Positions 46,019-56,877 of a stretch of DNA of 64,000 nt are shown piece after piece. The notes beneath the pieces were generated by a model, which was given only the letters and a program-made list of their open reading frames with translations, did no database searches and was not told the origin of the DNA. Where the stretch lies: NCBI GenBank assembly GCA_035610835.1, contig CM069447.1:59899048-59963047 (forward strand), in the 5' to 3' direction. Position numbers and translations under genes: made by a program. Positions within the stretch are counted from its first letter, which is position 1. Every line of letters starts with the position of its first letter. This DNA comes from Ophiura sarsii (Eukaryota; Echinodermata; Ophiuroidea; Amphilepidida; Ophiuridae).

Positions 46019-47943
46019 AGATGAGGCGCTACAAACTAATATTTATATCTACTTATGAACTGTGTAGATTTAAATTGAACAGTACCACATAGTTTGTATG
46101 TCATGGATATCATTTCAAAGGCAACATGTTGTTGTATACCAGTGCTTTCCTGAGTTACAGATTTTTTTGGGATATTATCAAAAGGATTTTTTTTTCTATA
46201 TCAAGATATTGGGCTACAAAAGTATAACCAAGGCATTAACAAGACATGGAGAATTTACTGGCAACCCGGACATAATTGTTAATAGGGTATAATGGATTAC
46301 CTAAGATACCAGTGTCTGATTGGAGGGTGACTAGACTTGACCAAAATCTGTCTGCAAACAAACATTGTCTGGACTGAAACACTGAGGAGTTTGTCAACAA
46401 ACAGACTGGAATCAAGACTAATATTATGTGATCACTTCTAAGGTTCTGATGTTACATTACAGCAAGCTGATTGGTTGCAAAATTTTAATATATTCCACAA
46501 TCTTTTAATATATTCCACAATCTTTTAATATATTCCACAATCTTTTGCACCTACATGTACATCAATCAGCATCATGGTACATGGTATAGACCAGAGAGAC
46601 CCTGGTTAGTCCCTATATAGAGGCCATGGGTATGTAATTTGGGGCCAAATTGGGGGTTGATTTTTCTAAAAAGGTTTTTTTTTCGTTCATGCAACTATTA
46701 GTATTACTTTAACTGTAACCACCTATTTATTGTACTGAAATTGTGACTTAACTGCCCTGTAGGCATTGGGACTTTTTGAAGATTGTTCTTGCTTTGATTA
46801 GCTGGCTCATGTCTTCAAGGAGTTCCTATGCTAGTACAGTTTGAACTTGAGTCAGACTTGGTTGTTTATGAAACTTGTACTTGTTATTATCCTATTCTTT
46901 GTATCAATTTTATGACCATGCTCCTAATCCCTCCATCAATAGTTGGTAATTGGGTAGTGGATAGACACTTGAGTGGATCAATACTAACAGCCATAGTGAA
47001 GAGTATTATAGGGAGGGTTAATTTTTCAACATTTAACATGCACATTAATTTGGTCAAAACATGATTATTATTATTTTTTAATGTTACCTGTGTATGATTA
47101 TTTTACTTGCTGAGCTTACGTTAACCAAATTTGCATGTTTAGAACGAAGTGAACAAACTACCTCTGATTAGAGGCAACACATGTGTAAATACCGGTGTAA
47201 ATAGTAAATGTTATGTAATATGTATGCCAATGTATCTTGTACTGGATCATTTTTACCTGAATGTACAACAAATGGAAATTGTTGGGTTTTTTGGGGGTTT
47301 TTTTCTTCTTCTAATTTTTTTTTCTCTTCTCTCTTTTTATTTCAATTTAGGGTGTTTTTTTCTTTCTCAATTTAAATTTTCACATTTTCTTTTTAAAAAA
47401 ACAACAAACAAATTTGGGTTGTTGTTTTGTTTGGAAAAAAGTACTTGGTCCATAGAAGGTAATTGCATGTGTTTTATCCTTTTGGTTACCCTACTGTTCA
47501 CTATTGATTTTGATTCCAATGGTGTAATGTCTTTTATTGATAACTATGGGGACTACCTCTTGCCTTGAATGGTTGTTTTCATACTTTGAGACTTGTATAA
47601 TACTTGTAGAGTTAGCATGTTTTTTTTTAAGAAACTTATATTATCCAATTACAGTTGCATTCTTTATGATAATTACATGTTATAGATGATTTTATGATGT
47701 GTTCAGACAAGCATTCAGTGAAGTGATGAATGCATAAATCCTTGTCAAAAGTGATACTTTTATTAACAATAATTTTAACCATTTATTTTTATCAAGTTTG
47801 GTTAACATTTCCTTTTTTTCAAATGATTGTATTATGTTTTATTTTACTATTGATTTATTGTTATAATTCAACTCTGTAATACATGATATCCCTATCAACT
47901 ACATTAAGATAATTGTCACATCGACCAGGAGGTCGAATTTTTT
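46019..47943 (+). other. Long non-coding region between pol and the 3' LTR
   Basis: About 1.9 kb without a recognised gene. A 20-bp unit (ttttaatatattccacaatc) is repeated three times at 46483-46546. The T-rich frame at 47149-47568 is low-complexity and hydrophobic and shows no envelope feature. An env gene is not supported. Confidence 0.6.
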
Positions 47944-47957
47944 GAGAGAGGGGGTAG
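47944..47957 (+). promoter_or_regulatory. Polypurine tract
   Basis: GAGAGAGGGGGTAG lies directly before the TG of the 3' LTR, where plus-strand DNA synthesis is primed. Confidence 0.75.
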
Positions 47958-48606
47958 TGTAGAGATTTCAGAATAACAACTTCACCTCTTCACATGGGGG
48001 CCCGCAATTTCTTGCACATTGTTTATCTACACAAAATCTGTCACTACACAAAATCTGTCACAGCCCGCAGAATGTGTCGCACTTTGTGTAGTGTCAGCCC
48101 GCAAAATGTGTCGCACTTTGTGTAGTGTCAGCCCGCAAAATGTGTCCCACTTTGTGTAGTGTCAGCCCACAAAATGTGTCCCACTTTGTGTAGTGTCAGC
48201 CCGCAGAATGTGTCGCACTTTGTGTAGTGTCAGCCCGCAAACTTTGTCACACTTTGTGTGCAGCCCGCAAAATGGGTCACAGATTGTGTAGAGATAGTGT
48301 AGCTTATTGACTTTGGGTATAACAATGGTGGGTGGGACCAAAACCTATAAAAGGGCAATACATTGCCAGGGAGAGTCGTTCTGGTGGTAGCACTTGACCA
48401 CTACACATCTATGGTAGCCTGTATATAGCCTGTACATAATATTCTGTATGTAGCTTTTAACATGCACACTTCGAGCTGATGATTTAATAAGAATATGCAA
48501 CTGTATTGAACGTGTATGAGTGTCGTCTTCTTTATCTCAATAACTTTGTCTCAATCACAACAATTGGTGGCAGTCGTGGGATTATTTCATTGTCTAAATC
48601 TCGACA
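47958..48606 (+). repeat. 3' LTR of the Gypsy element
   Basis: A 649-nt direct copy of 39500-40148. Two compensating 3-nt indels (gaaaaacgtg/gaacgtg and gtgtcttctt/gtgtcgtcttctt) keep the lengths equal. The TATA box and the 34-bp units are retained. Confidence 0.92.
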
Positions 48607-48872
48607 ATACCAATTAACTATCGGAAATTTTGCGGCAGCTATGATTTTGTTTCAACAACAACAATTAGTATTATAGGTTACGATATTTGAATCCAAGTAA
48701 CCTAATTCAATGCTGTCTTCATAAACCTCTAAAAACGGGTGACTTGGACAAACATGTAGCACAAATTTCATTAGAATAAATTTATTTTGTTTTTTAACAG
48801 TAATAATCAATTTTACACACACACATGTATAGCCAATTAAACACATAATTATTAGTAAAACAACAAACTTAC

Positions 48873-49061
48873 CGCACATAGCGGTCGATATGTCAGGACT
48901 AAATACTGCCCCAGAACCATCTCCTGGATCAATGCATGTTCCTGTTACGTCACCAGTTACTGCATAATCCGCAGTGCAGCTCACCGTCACCATTGTTCCA
49001 ACAGCGATCACGCCCGTAGGTGAGAACATTCCGTTTGCTAGTGCTGGAGTTGTACATTGTG
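48873..49061 (-). CDS. CCP/sushi-like exon 4 (subfamily A, short form)
   Basis: A 189-nt phase 1-1 exon with AG at 49063-49062 and GTAAG from 48872. It reads MFSPTGVIAVGTMVTVSCTA, then DYAVTGDVTGTCIDPGDGSG and ends STAMC. It shares the one-codon deletion with exon 3 (39006-39194). The Gypsy element separates the two; its right flank is joined to a cassette fragment beginning near 48650. Confidence 0.8.
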
Positions 49062-51080
49062 CTATAACAAAATCGGTTGAAGTTGTATAATTAGGGTATT
49101 ACCCAATTTTGAATAAAATGTAAGCATTATGCACTAGGAATATGATTAAAAATGTTCAATATTGTGATATGCATTATAAATTCATGTAATGTGTTACTGT
49201 AATGGACTGATTGTTGCTATTGTGCACTTTGTGTTTACAGAAGAATATGTAGGAACGTTAACCATTACTTGCCGATTTAAAATAAACAGTGAATGTATCA
49301 ATAATGTTAGATACAATATTATAAAGGGGTTTTTTTAAACAATTTCAGAATGACGTATTTATGTTGACATATCACAGGACCCTGGTGCATACAAATTCAG
49401 ATTAATCTGAAGAAGACTTATTCTTAACAATTCTTAAGCCAGATTAAGGATTGTTTAAAGAAGTTCTGAAGTTTGACCTAGGGTCTTATCATGGAGAATA
49501 ACTCACAAATTCTTTAACAATCCTAGTAGAGTTGAAAATTAAGAAGAACACGCCTTCCTAAGATGAATGTTGTGTTTTATGCAATAGCACACAGGTAACA
49601 TACAAATAAAAACCTGCAACATATTTTGATAGAGTTCTCACTTTTAAGCTACGAAATTTAATCATGTTTATACATTCTGAAAGCATTGGAATCTCCTAAT
49701 ATATGTACTAAAACGATTAATTAAATTACTAGAGGCAAGCTCTTCAAATTACGAAGTTAAACTGCCTCATTAATCAACCATTCTTAGGGTGTAATATCTC
49801 AAATTCAAGAAGAGAAATTTTTCAACAACTTTATGATTAAATATGTTTATGTAGGAGTTATATTTTTAGAGTTATTAACATATTTATTGTGCTATTTTAC
49901 ACTGTAGTGTTGATAAGCTGAGACTAATACTAGTCTCAGGATATAACAGGTAACTTTTTATTTCTAATCTTTGATTTATTGCTATTAAGTACAAATGTTG
50001 GGCCTTTAAAATTTGTCAATAATAATGTATCAAAATACGCCAGTAAATGTCTCCTCAGCGCTTTCAAATCGCAACATTTTCCGGGCCCTTGAGCGGGTAT
50101 CGCCACCAAACGTCGCACGGCGTTTCGTTCATTGACTTTCCTGATCGTTATTATTTCAACAAAAAAAGTTACAAACTACAGCTAGATGCGCCCTGGAGGG
50201 AGTTTGATTGTCAATAAGTGTGTGTGATTCAAGTTAATTAATACATAGCATGTACGTTGTGCTGTTATTGGTGTGTGTCTCTGATAAGTTTTGAAACAAA
50301 TAGATGTAAATATTTCTTTTTAGAAGGTGAATTTTTCTAGCCAATTCGTATAAACAAAATCTAATCCACAAGGGGCCCTTAAGCGGGAATAATTCTGGTC
50401 ATAACAATATTTCTAATTAAAATTAGAAGATAAACAAAGTATTGTAGTGAGATGTGTCTATCCACCAGGCTACCAGCCTAAACAGTTAATTTTTGACTAA
50501 AAAAACGTCAGAAAAATAAGTAAGCTTATAATTATTTTTACAACGCTCATTTATTTACCTTGGTAAGTCAGTCTAGATCTATGCTAGGTCTACTCTAAAT
50601 GGAGCTTCCATTATCTTGTAGTTGTTGTTTTAATGTTATGAATTTGATAGTATGCTCTAAGCCAGCAAAATCAAAACCATTTTGCTGAAATTTGCAGTGT
50701 TTTGTTTGTAGGAGTTCCCACACCAGTTCAGGTGCACCATTCACAACAGATCAATTAAAAACTATCACAAATAGCATGATACAGGATGAGTTTTCAATAG
50801 GTATCAACTATTTATTATATTCATTTTAAAAAGGCTCATGTTTAGACAAATACCGATAAGGGCTGAGGTAATAGCTATTTCAATGTAATGAAATTTGCAG
50901 TGTTTTGTTTGATGGGGTTCCCACATCAGTTCAGGTGCACCATTCACAACAAATCAAGTAAAAACTATCACAAACTGCCTGAAACAAAATGAGTTTTCAA
51001 AAAGTATTATATTAATTTTAAAAAGGCCCATAATTAGAAAAATACTGGTAATGGTAATAGGTTAGTTATTTTAATGCAGG
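49062..51080. other. Intron between CCP exons 4 and 5
   Basis: The first 700 nt repeat the subfamily A cassette intron (compare 33830-34540). After about 49755 the sequence is unique. A diverged direct repeat of about 205 nt (50683-50850 and 50889-51047, both with ggtgcaccattcacaaca) lies near the right end. No exon was found. Confidence 0.5.
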
Positions 51081-51773
51081 ACTAGGCCTAAATTGACCAT
51101 TGGATTGAACTGTCGTTTTCTTTTATCTCACCAAGTCCAAACGCCCACAATTACTCAATTAATTAGAATTCAATTATATAATCTGTGTATCTCATGACGC
51201 CATCTGATGCGATATCATATGCGCAGGAAAATCGTAAGACTTTTTAAGCTGACTCAGTGGCTCAATCAGATTGAAACTGGACTGCCATGCAGGCAAACCC
51301 GGAGCGCTGCCCACCTGGACTTTCCCGCTAATTTGACAAATGTTTCTCCACTGATAAGTTTGATTCCACAAAACAACAAGCCTTGAGAGTTAGGTTAAAT
51401 AAACGAAATTCTCGAAATGATACGTACGCCATTCCTTAACTTGATACAAGAATGATTGGGCCTTCTAGCAGCTGGAATTGTCTAATTACAGAATAGCTTA
51501 TAGAATTAGATAACAAAGTCCTTTACTATGAATACACTCTCAATGAAGGGCACTCTATGGGTGAAAATGTGTTTACGATTCACCCGCTACGTTCATTTGT
51601 CTAAATAGACTGTCTTCAATTTGATAATATTTAAAAATCCTACCATCTACATGTGCGTCAATTATATAAATGTATGTTAAAATATGTGTAGCAGGTTTAC
51701 AAATATAATGTGCAAATGAATCAAAACTCGTTTTATGTGGACATATTGCTTTTTATTGGTGGATAACACTTAC

Positions 51774-51971
51774 CACATGTAGTGGTCGACAAATCTGGGA
51801 TAAATGTTGGACTTGCACTACCATCTCCTGGAGCTGTGCATGTTCCAACTTCTTCACCTACTAACGCATAACCCGAATCGCAGCTCAATGCCAGGGTCGC
51901 ATCGACATCAATATCTGCCACGTTAGGTGTTCGCTGACCGTTCGTTGGTGCCATTTCAGCTGTACATCGTG
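51774..51971 (-). CDS. CCP/sushi-like exon 5 (subfamily B)
   Basis: A 198-nt phase 1-1 exon with AG at 51973-51972 and GTAAGTG from 51773. It reads RCTAEMAPTNGQRTPNVADI, then LSCDSGYALVGEEVGTC and FIPDLSTTTC. The four Cys and the C-D-x-G-Y-A-L-x-G word are clearly sushi-like. Phe again stands where Trp is usual. Its cassette is duplicated next door (exon 6). Confidence 0.82.
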
Positions 51972-53002
51972 CTATGATAGAGCAAAACAGACAGTGTGCT
52001 TATAACATTATTTCTAAGAATAGTCCAAATTTAATGATGACCTGGGCCTCATTTTTGTATCTACTCGTATCAATATCAGTATTTTATAGTGTGCATATTG
52101 GTTGGAAATAGTCGTTTGTTTCAACGCAATCATGCAAATAACTCGGACTTTATATTAAGCAAAATTGTTGTACACAATTCTGTCGCTACAAGATTCTTCC
52201 CAGGTGCAACTTCCTTTTACTGAATTGTATCTATCAATGTGGTATTACATAGTAACTTGTGGTTGATATTGCTCAATTTTGTGATATTTAGCTTATTGGA
52301 TTGAACTGTCGTTTTCTTTAATCTCACCAAGTCCAAACGCCTACAATTACTCAATTAATTAGAACTCAATTATATAATCAGTGTATCTCATGACGTCATT
52401 TGATGCGATGTCATAAATTATGCTCAGACAAATCGTAAGACTTTTTAAGCTGACTCAGTGGCTCAATCAGATTGAAACTGGACTGCCACGCAGGCAAACC
52501 CGAAGCTCTGCCCACCTGGACTTTCCCGCTAATTTGACAAATGTTTCTCCACTGATAAGTTTGATTCCACAAAACAACAAGCCTTGAGAGTTAGGTTAAA
52601 TAAACGAAATTCTCGAAATGATACGTACGCCATTCCTTAACTTGATACAAGAATGATTGGGCCTTCTAGCAGCTGGAATTGTCTAATTACATAATAGCTT
52701 ATAGAATTAGATAACAAAGTCCTTTACTATGAATACACTCTCAAGAAAAACTCCAATTTAAAGGATAGAATGAAGGGCACTCTATGGGTGAAAATGTGTT
52801 TACGATTCACCCGCTACGTTCATTTGTCTAAATAGACTGTCTTCATATTGCTAATATTTAAAAATCCTACCATCTACATGTGCGTCAATTATATAAATGT
52901 ATGTTAAAATATGTGTGTAGCAGGCTTACAAATATAATGTGCAAATGAATCAAAACTTGTTTTATGTGGACATATTGCTTTTTATTGGTGGATAACACTA
53001 AC

Positions 53003-53200
53003 CACATGTAGTGGTCGACAAATCTGGGATAAATGTTGGACTTGCACTACCATCTCCTGGAGCTGTGCATGTTCCAACTTCTTCACCTACTAACGCATAA
53101 CCCGCATCGCAGCTCAATGTCAGGGTCGCATCGACATCAATATCTGCCACGTTAGGTGTTCGCTGACCGTTCGTTGGTGCCATTTCAGCTGTACATCGTG
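53003..53200 (-). CDS. CCP/sushi-like exon 6 (subfamily B, altered donor)
   Basis: Nearly identical to exon 5 (two residue changes seen: ALALSCDS to TLTLSCDA). AG lies at 53202-53201. The donor is GTTAGTG (from 53002) instead of GTAAGTG, a change at intron position +3 that often weakens splicing. If the exon is skipped, the frame is kept because both ends are phase 1. Confidence 0.78.
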
Positions 53201-54019
53201 CTATGATAGAGCAAAACAGACAGTGTGCTTATAACATTATTTCTAAGAATAGTCCAAATTTAATGATGACTTGGGCCTCATTTTTGTATCTACTCGTATC
53301 AATATCAGTATTTTATAGTGTGCATATTGGTTGGAAATAGTCGTTTGTTTCAACGCAATCATGCAAATAACTCGGACTTATATCAAGCAAAATTGTTGTA
53401 CACAATTCTGTCGCTACAAGATTCTTCCCAGGTGCAACTTCCTTTTACTGAATTGTATCCATCAGTGTGGTATTACATAGTAACTTATGCAACAATAATG
53501 CGGAATTTCCTCCAACGCTTACAGAAAGGGGCTCAGTCAAACACTGTGTCTGAGGACAGTCAATGAGACGAGCACTGCGGTTTGCCATGGGTTTGTATGT
53601 TACTGAATTAATTAAGTACAGTATACAAAACGTGTATAATACCATTGTAATAAATAATATAGCAACAAAATGGGAAGTTCTCTTACATTATAGAAGGCGA
53701 GAGGTAGTCATATTCAATGTTAGATATAGTGAATAATGACGGTAATGTGACACAGGCAAAACGAGTCAGAAGTCCCCAATTTTGATTTTGAGACATAACC
53801 TAACAGAGGATAGAATTTGTAAACCCCCTTCCATGTATCTTTGGAGGTAATTGCTTGATCACATCGCATATTTGCACCCATTTAGACTTGTGCTCAATGT
53901 CATCTTTTGGCATAGATACGCTACGCATATGAATTATCAAGTACCAGTTAAGTCTTTGCTTAGCCTTTATTGAAGTACTGTGTATAAAATCATATAACGG
54001 AAGTTCACATTGGACATAC

Positions 54020-54094
54020 CTATCTGACCACCCATGTTTTGACAAATGGGTGATGTACATGTTCCACCATTGAAACAATGTGGATCACATAAAA
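54020..54094 (-). pseudogene. EGF exon with internal deletion (palindrome left arm)
   Basis: The acceptor (TTGCAG) and donor (GTATGT) are kept, but the exon is 75 nt instead of 111. It reads LCDPHCFNGGTCTSPICQNM: the 36 nt coding for the NNCACVTGYSGT part are gone, which leaves four cysteines. The frame and phase stay intact, so a shortened module could still be spliced in, but it could not form an EGF fold. The right boundary is accurate to about one base. Confidence 0.75.
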
Positions 54095-54576
54095 CTGCAA
54101 TTGTATAGAGAATATGTACAAAAAGATCATTATAAAGATAAGTAATAAGTAATGATTTAAAACAACCATATGGGCATTTTCCCCAAAGAATCAGTAAAGA
54201 ATCAGCCACACGCAATGCCGCCAAAATGATCAATACCTGATCTCTTCAGAGAAAAGAGAAGAAGAGCCCGCTGCGGCCGAAGAGAGGGAGAATGAAGGCA
54301 GCTGTAGTGCTTTCCCAACCACAGTCATCAATGAATGTGGTTGGGAAGACACTACAGCTGCTTTTATTCTCCCTCTCTTCGGTCGCAGTGGACTCCTCTT
54401 GTCTTTTCTCTGAAGACATGACATCTACCTGCAGGTATTGATCATTTTGGCGGCCTTGCGTTCGGTTGATTCTCTACTGATTCTTTGGGGAAAATGCCCA
54501 TATGTTTGCTTTAAATCAACACTTATTACTTATCTTTATAACGATCTTTTTGTACACATTCACTATACAATTGCAG

Positions 54577-54687
54577 CTTTATGTGACCCACAGTGCTTAA
54601 ATGGAGGAACATGTACATCACCTAACAACTGCGCATGCGTCACTGGTTATTCAGGCACCATTTGTCAAAACATTGGTGGTCAACCAG
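54577..54687 (+). pseudogene. Intact EGF exon in antisense orientation (palindrome right arm)
   Basis: On the plus strand, an acceptor ATTGCAG (AG 54575-54576), a 111-nt phase 1-1 exon and a donor GTATAT are all present. It reads LCDPQCLNGGTCTSPNNCAC, then VTGYSGTICQN, six cysteines, almost the same as the exon at 14873-14983. Because the gene is on the minus strand, it cannot be used in the sense transcript. Confidence 0.75.
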
Positions 54688-54983
54688 GTATATCCAATGT
54701 GAACTTCCCTTATATGATTTTATACACAGTACTTGAATTAAGGCTAAGAAATTAAGACTTTACTGGTACTTGAAAAATACCTTCTTATGCGTATTTATGC
54801 CAACAGATGAAATTTAGCACAAGTGTAAATGGGTGCCAATATGTGATGTGATCAAGCAAATGAGTCTGAAATCGAAAATATGCGATGTGATCAAGCCGAT
54901 ATTAGAATGGACAATTAACTTCAAAGATACATGGAAGGGGGTTTACAAATTCTGTCCTCTGTTGGGTTATGTCTCATAATCAG

Positions 54984-55050
54984 ACTTGGAACTATACAGG
55001 AATAGCGCTATATAAATATTAATTGTTATGTTATGTTATGTTATGTTTGC
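54984..55050 (+). mobile_element. LINE/SINE 3' tail with (TTATG)n
   Basis: The sequence aatagcgctatataaatatt followed by repeated ttatg units resembles the 3' end and microsatellite tail of CR1/L2-type LINEs or of SINEs that borrow such tails. It abuts the outer end of the palindrome's right arm. Confidence 0.5.
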
Positions 55051-55367
55051 AGATGCACACGTCCACCAAATAATATTTTGCATTCTGGCAAAGTCTAAAT
55101 TTAATATCCTAGAAAAGGTAAAAGTGCTGTAAATGTACCTAAATGTTTCAGAATTTGTAGGTTATTTCCTCCTTATTAGGCCCAGAATCTCTAGCTTTTT
55201 CTTGAATGGTATCATTTTACACGATTTCACTGTTTGTACCAATTGAGAGCTAAAATCAATGATAAATTTGTGTTGTTTTATACAGTAATCATCAATATCA
55301 CACACACACCCCCACACCCCTGTATAGACAATTAAACACATAATTATTAGTAAAACAACAAACTTAC

Positions 55368-55565
55368 CACATGTAGTGGTCGATATGTCAGGACTAAATA
55401 CTGCCCCAGTACCATCTCCTGGATCAGTGCATGTTCCTATTGCGTCACCAGTTATTGCATAATCAGCACTAGTGCAGCTCACCGTCAACATTGATCCAAC
55501 AGCGATCATGGCCGTAGTAGGTGACAATATTCCGTTTGCTGGTGCCGCTGGAGGTGTACATTGTG
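55368..55565 (-). CDS. CCP/sushi-like exon 7 (subfamily C)
   Basis: A 198-nt phase 1-1 exon with AG at 55567-55566 and GTAAGT from 55367. It reads QCTPPAAPANGILSPTTAMI, then LTVSCTSADYAITGDAIGTC and FSPDISTTTC. It has two codons more than subfamily A near the N-terminus. Exon 8 is its near-copy, 1312 bp to the right. Confidence 0.82.
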
Positions 55566-56679
55566 CTATAACAAAACAGGTTGAAGTTGTATGATTAGGG
55601 TATTACCCACTTTTTAATTCAAATGTAAGCATTATGCAATAGGAATATGATTAAAAATGTTCAATAATGTGATATGCATTATATATAAATTCATGTAATG
55701 TTTTACTGCAACGGACTTATTGTAGCTATTGTATACTTTGTGTTTACAGAAGAATCTGTAGGAACGTTAACCATTACTTGCCGATTTAAAATAAACAGTT
55801 AATGCATCAATAATGTTGGGTAAAATATTATAAAGGTTTAACAATTTAAGAATGACGTATTTATGTTGACATATCACAGGGCCCTAGTGCATACAAATTC
55901 AGATTAATCTGAAGGAAACTCAGAAAAACCTATTCTTAACAATTCTTAAGCCAGATTAAGAATTGTTTAAAGAAGTTCTGAAGTTTGACCTAGGGTGTTA
56001 TCATGAATATCAACTCAAAAATTCTTTAACAATCCTAGAAGAGTTGAAAATTAAGAAGAATACGTCTTCCTAAGAGGAATGTTATGTGTTATGCAATAGG
56101 ACACTGGTAACATATAAGTTGTCACAAAAACAACCTGCAACATATTTTGATAGAGTTCTCGTTTCACTTTTAAGCTACGAAATGTAATCATGTTTATACA
56201 TTCTGAAAGCATTGGGATCTCCTAATGTATGTACTAAAATGATAATTAATTAAATGACTAGAGGCAAGCTGCTCAAATTACGAATATAGCTTGTTACACT
56301 AGCATACCCGGGGCTCTGCAGATGCGCACCACCAACTAATATTTTGCATTCTGGCAATACCCGGCAGCGTTTGAAATTAAGATAGACCCCACCATAAGTA
56401 TAAGTTTAATATCCTAGAAAAGGTAAAAGTGCTGTAAATGTACCTAAATGTTTCAGAATTTGGAATTTGTAGGTTATTTCCTCCTTATTAGGCCCAGAAT
56501 CTCTAGCTTTTTCTTGAATGGTATCATTTTACACGATTTCACTCTTTGTACCAATTGAGAGCTAAAATCCATGATAAATTTGTGTTGTTTTATACAGTAA
56601 TCATCAATATCACACACACACCCCCACACCCCTGTATAGACAATTAAACACATAATTATTAGTAAAACAACAAACTTAC

Positions 56680-56877
56680 CACATGTAGTGGTCGATATGT
56701 CAGGACTAAATACTGCCCCAGTACCATCTCCTGGATCAGTGCATGTTCCTATTGCGTCACCAGTTATTGCATAATCAGCACTAGTGCAGCTCACCGTCAA
56801 CATTGATCCAACAGCAATCATGGCCGTAGTAGGTGACAACATTCCGTTTGCTGGTGCCGCTGGAGGTGTACATTGTG
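56680..56877 (-). CDS. CCP/sushi-like exon 8 (subfamily C)
   Basis: A 198-nt phase 1-1 exon with AG at 56879-56878 and GTAAGT from 56679. The protein is the same as exon 7 over nearly its whole length. Four cysteines are kept and the Cys3-Cys4 Trp is missing, as throughout the array. Confidence 0.82.

Larger units (their letters stand above)
39500..48606 (+). mobile_element. Ty3/Gypsy LTR retrotransposon, defective, 9.1 kb
   Basis: Two direct LTRs of 649 nt flank a gag-pol region with capsid, RT, RNase H and integrase domains in Ty3/Gypsy order. The protease and most of the RT palm are deleted, and at least five frame changes are present. The flanks read ATAG (39496-39499) and ATAC (48607-48610), an imperfect 4-bp target duplication. 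The element lies antisense to the CCP gene, in the intron between two CCP exons. The LTRs differ at about ten bases and two 3-nt indels by eye, so the insertion is fairly young and may have used proteins from other copies. Confidence 0.9.
51100..53490. repeat. Tandem duplication of the subfamily B cassette, 1229-bp spacing
   Basis: Exons 5 and 6 lie 1229 bp apart in near-identical surroundings. Both copies start ttggattgaactgtcgtttt (about 51104 and 52295) and end near gtggtattacatagtaactt. The second copy has a 28-nt insertion near 52743. Confidence 0.85.
53787..54981. repeat. Diverged palindrome of two EGF cassettes
   Basis: The arms 53787-54333 and 54334-54981 are inverted copies at roughly 90 percent identity by eye, meeting at accacagtcatcaatg/aatgtggt without a real spacer. 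Each arm carries the EGF exon and its upstream intron, as found at 14873-15380. The left arm is in the sense of the gene, the right arm antisense. Confidence 0.85.

Noticed and set aside
47149..47568. Envelope gene downstream of Gypsy pol
   Set aside because: The frame is T-rich low-complexity sequence without a signal peptide, cysteine pattern or cleavage site.
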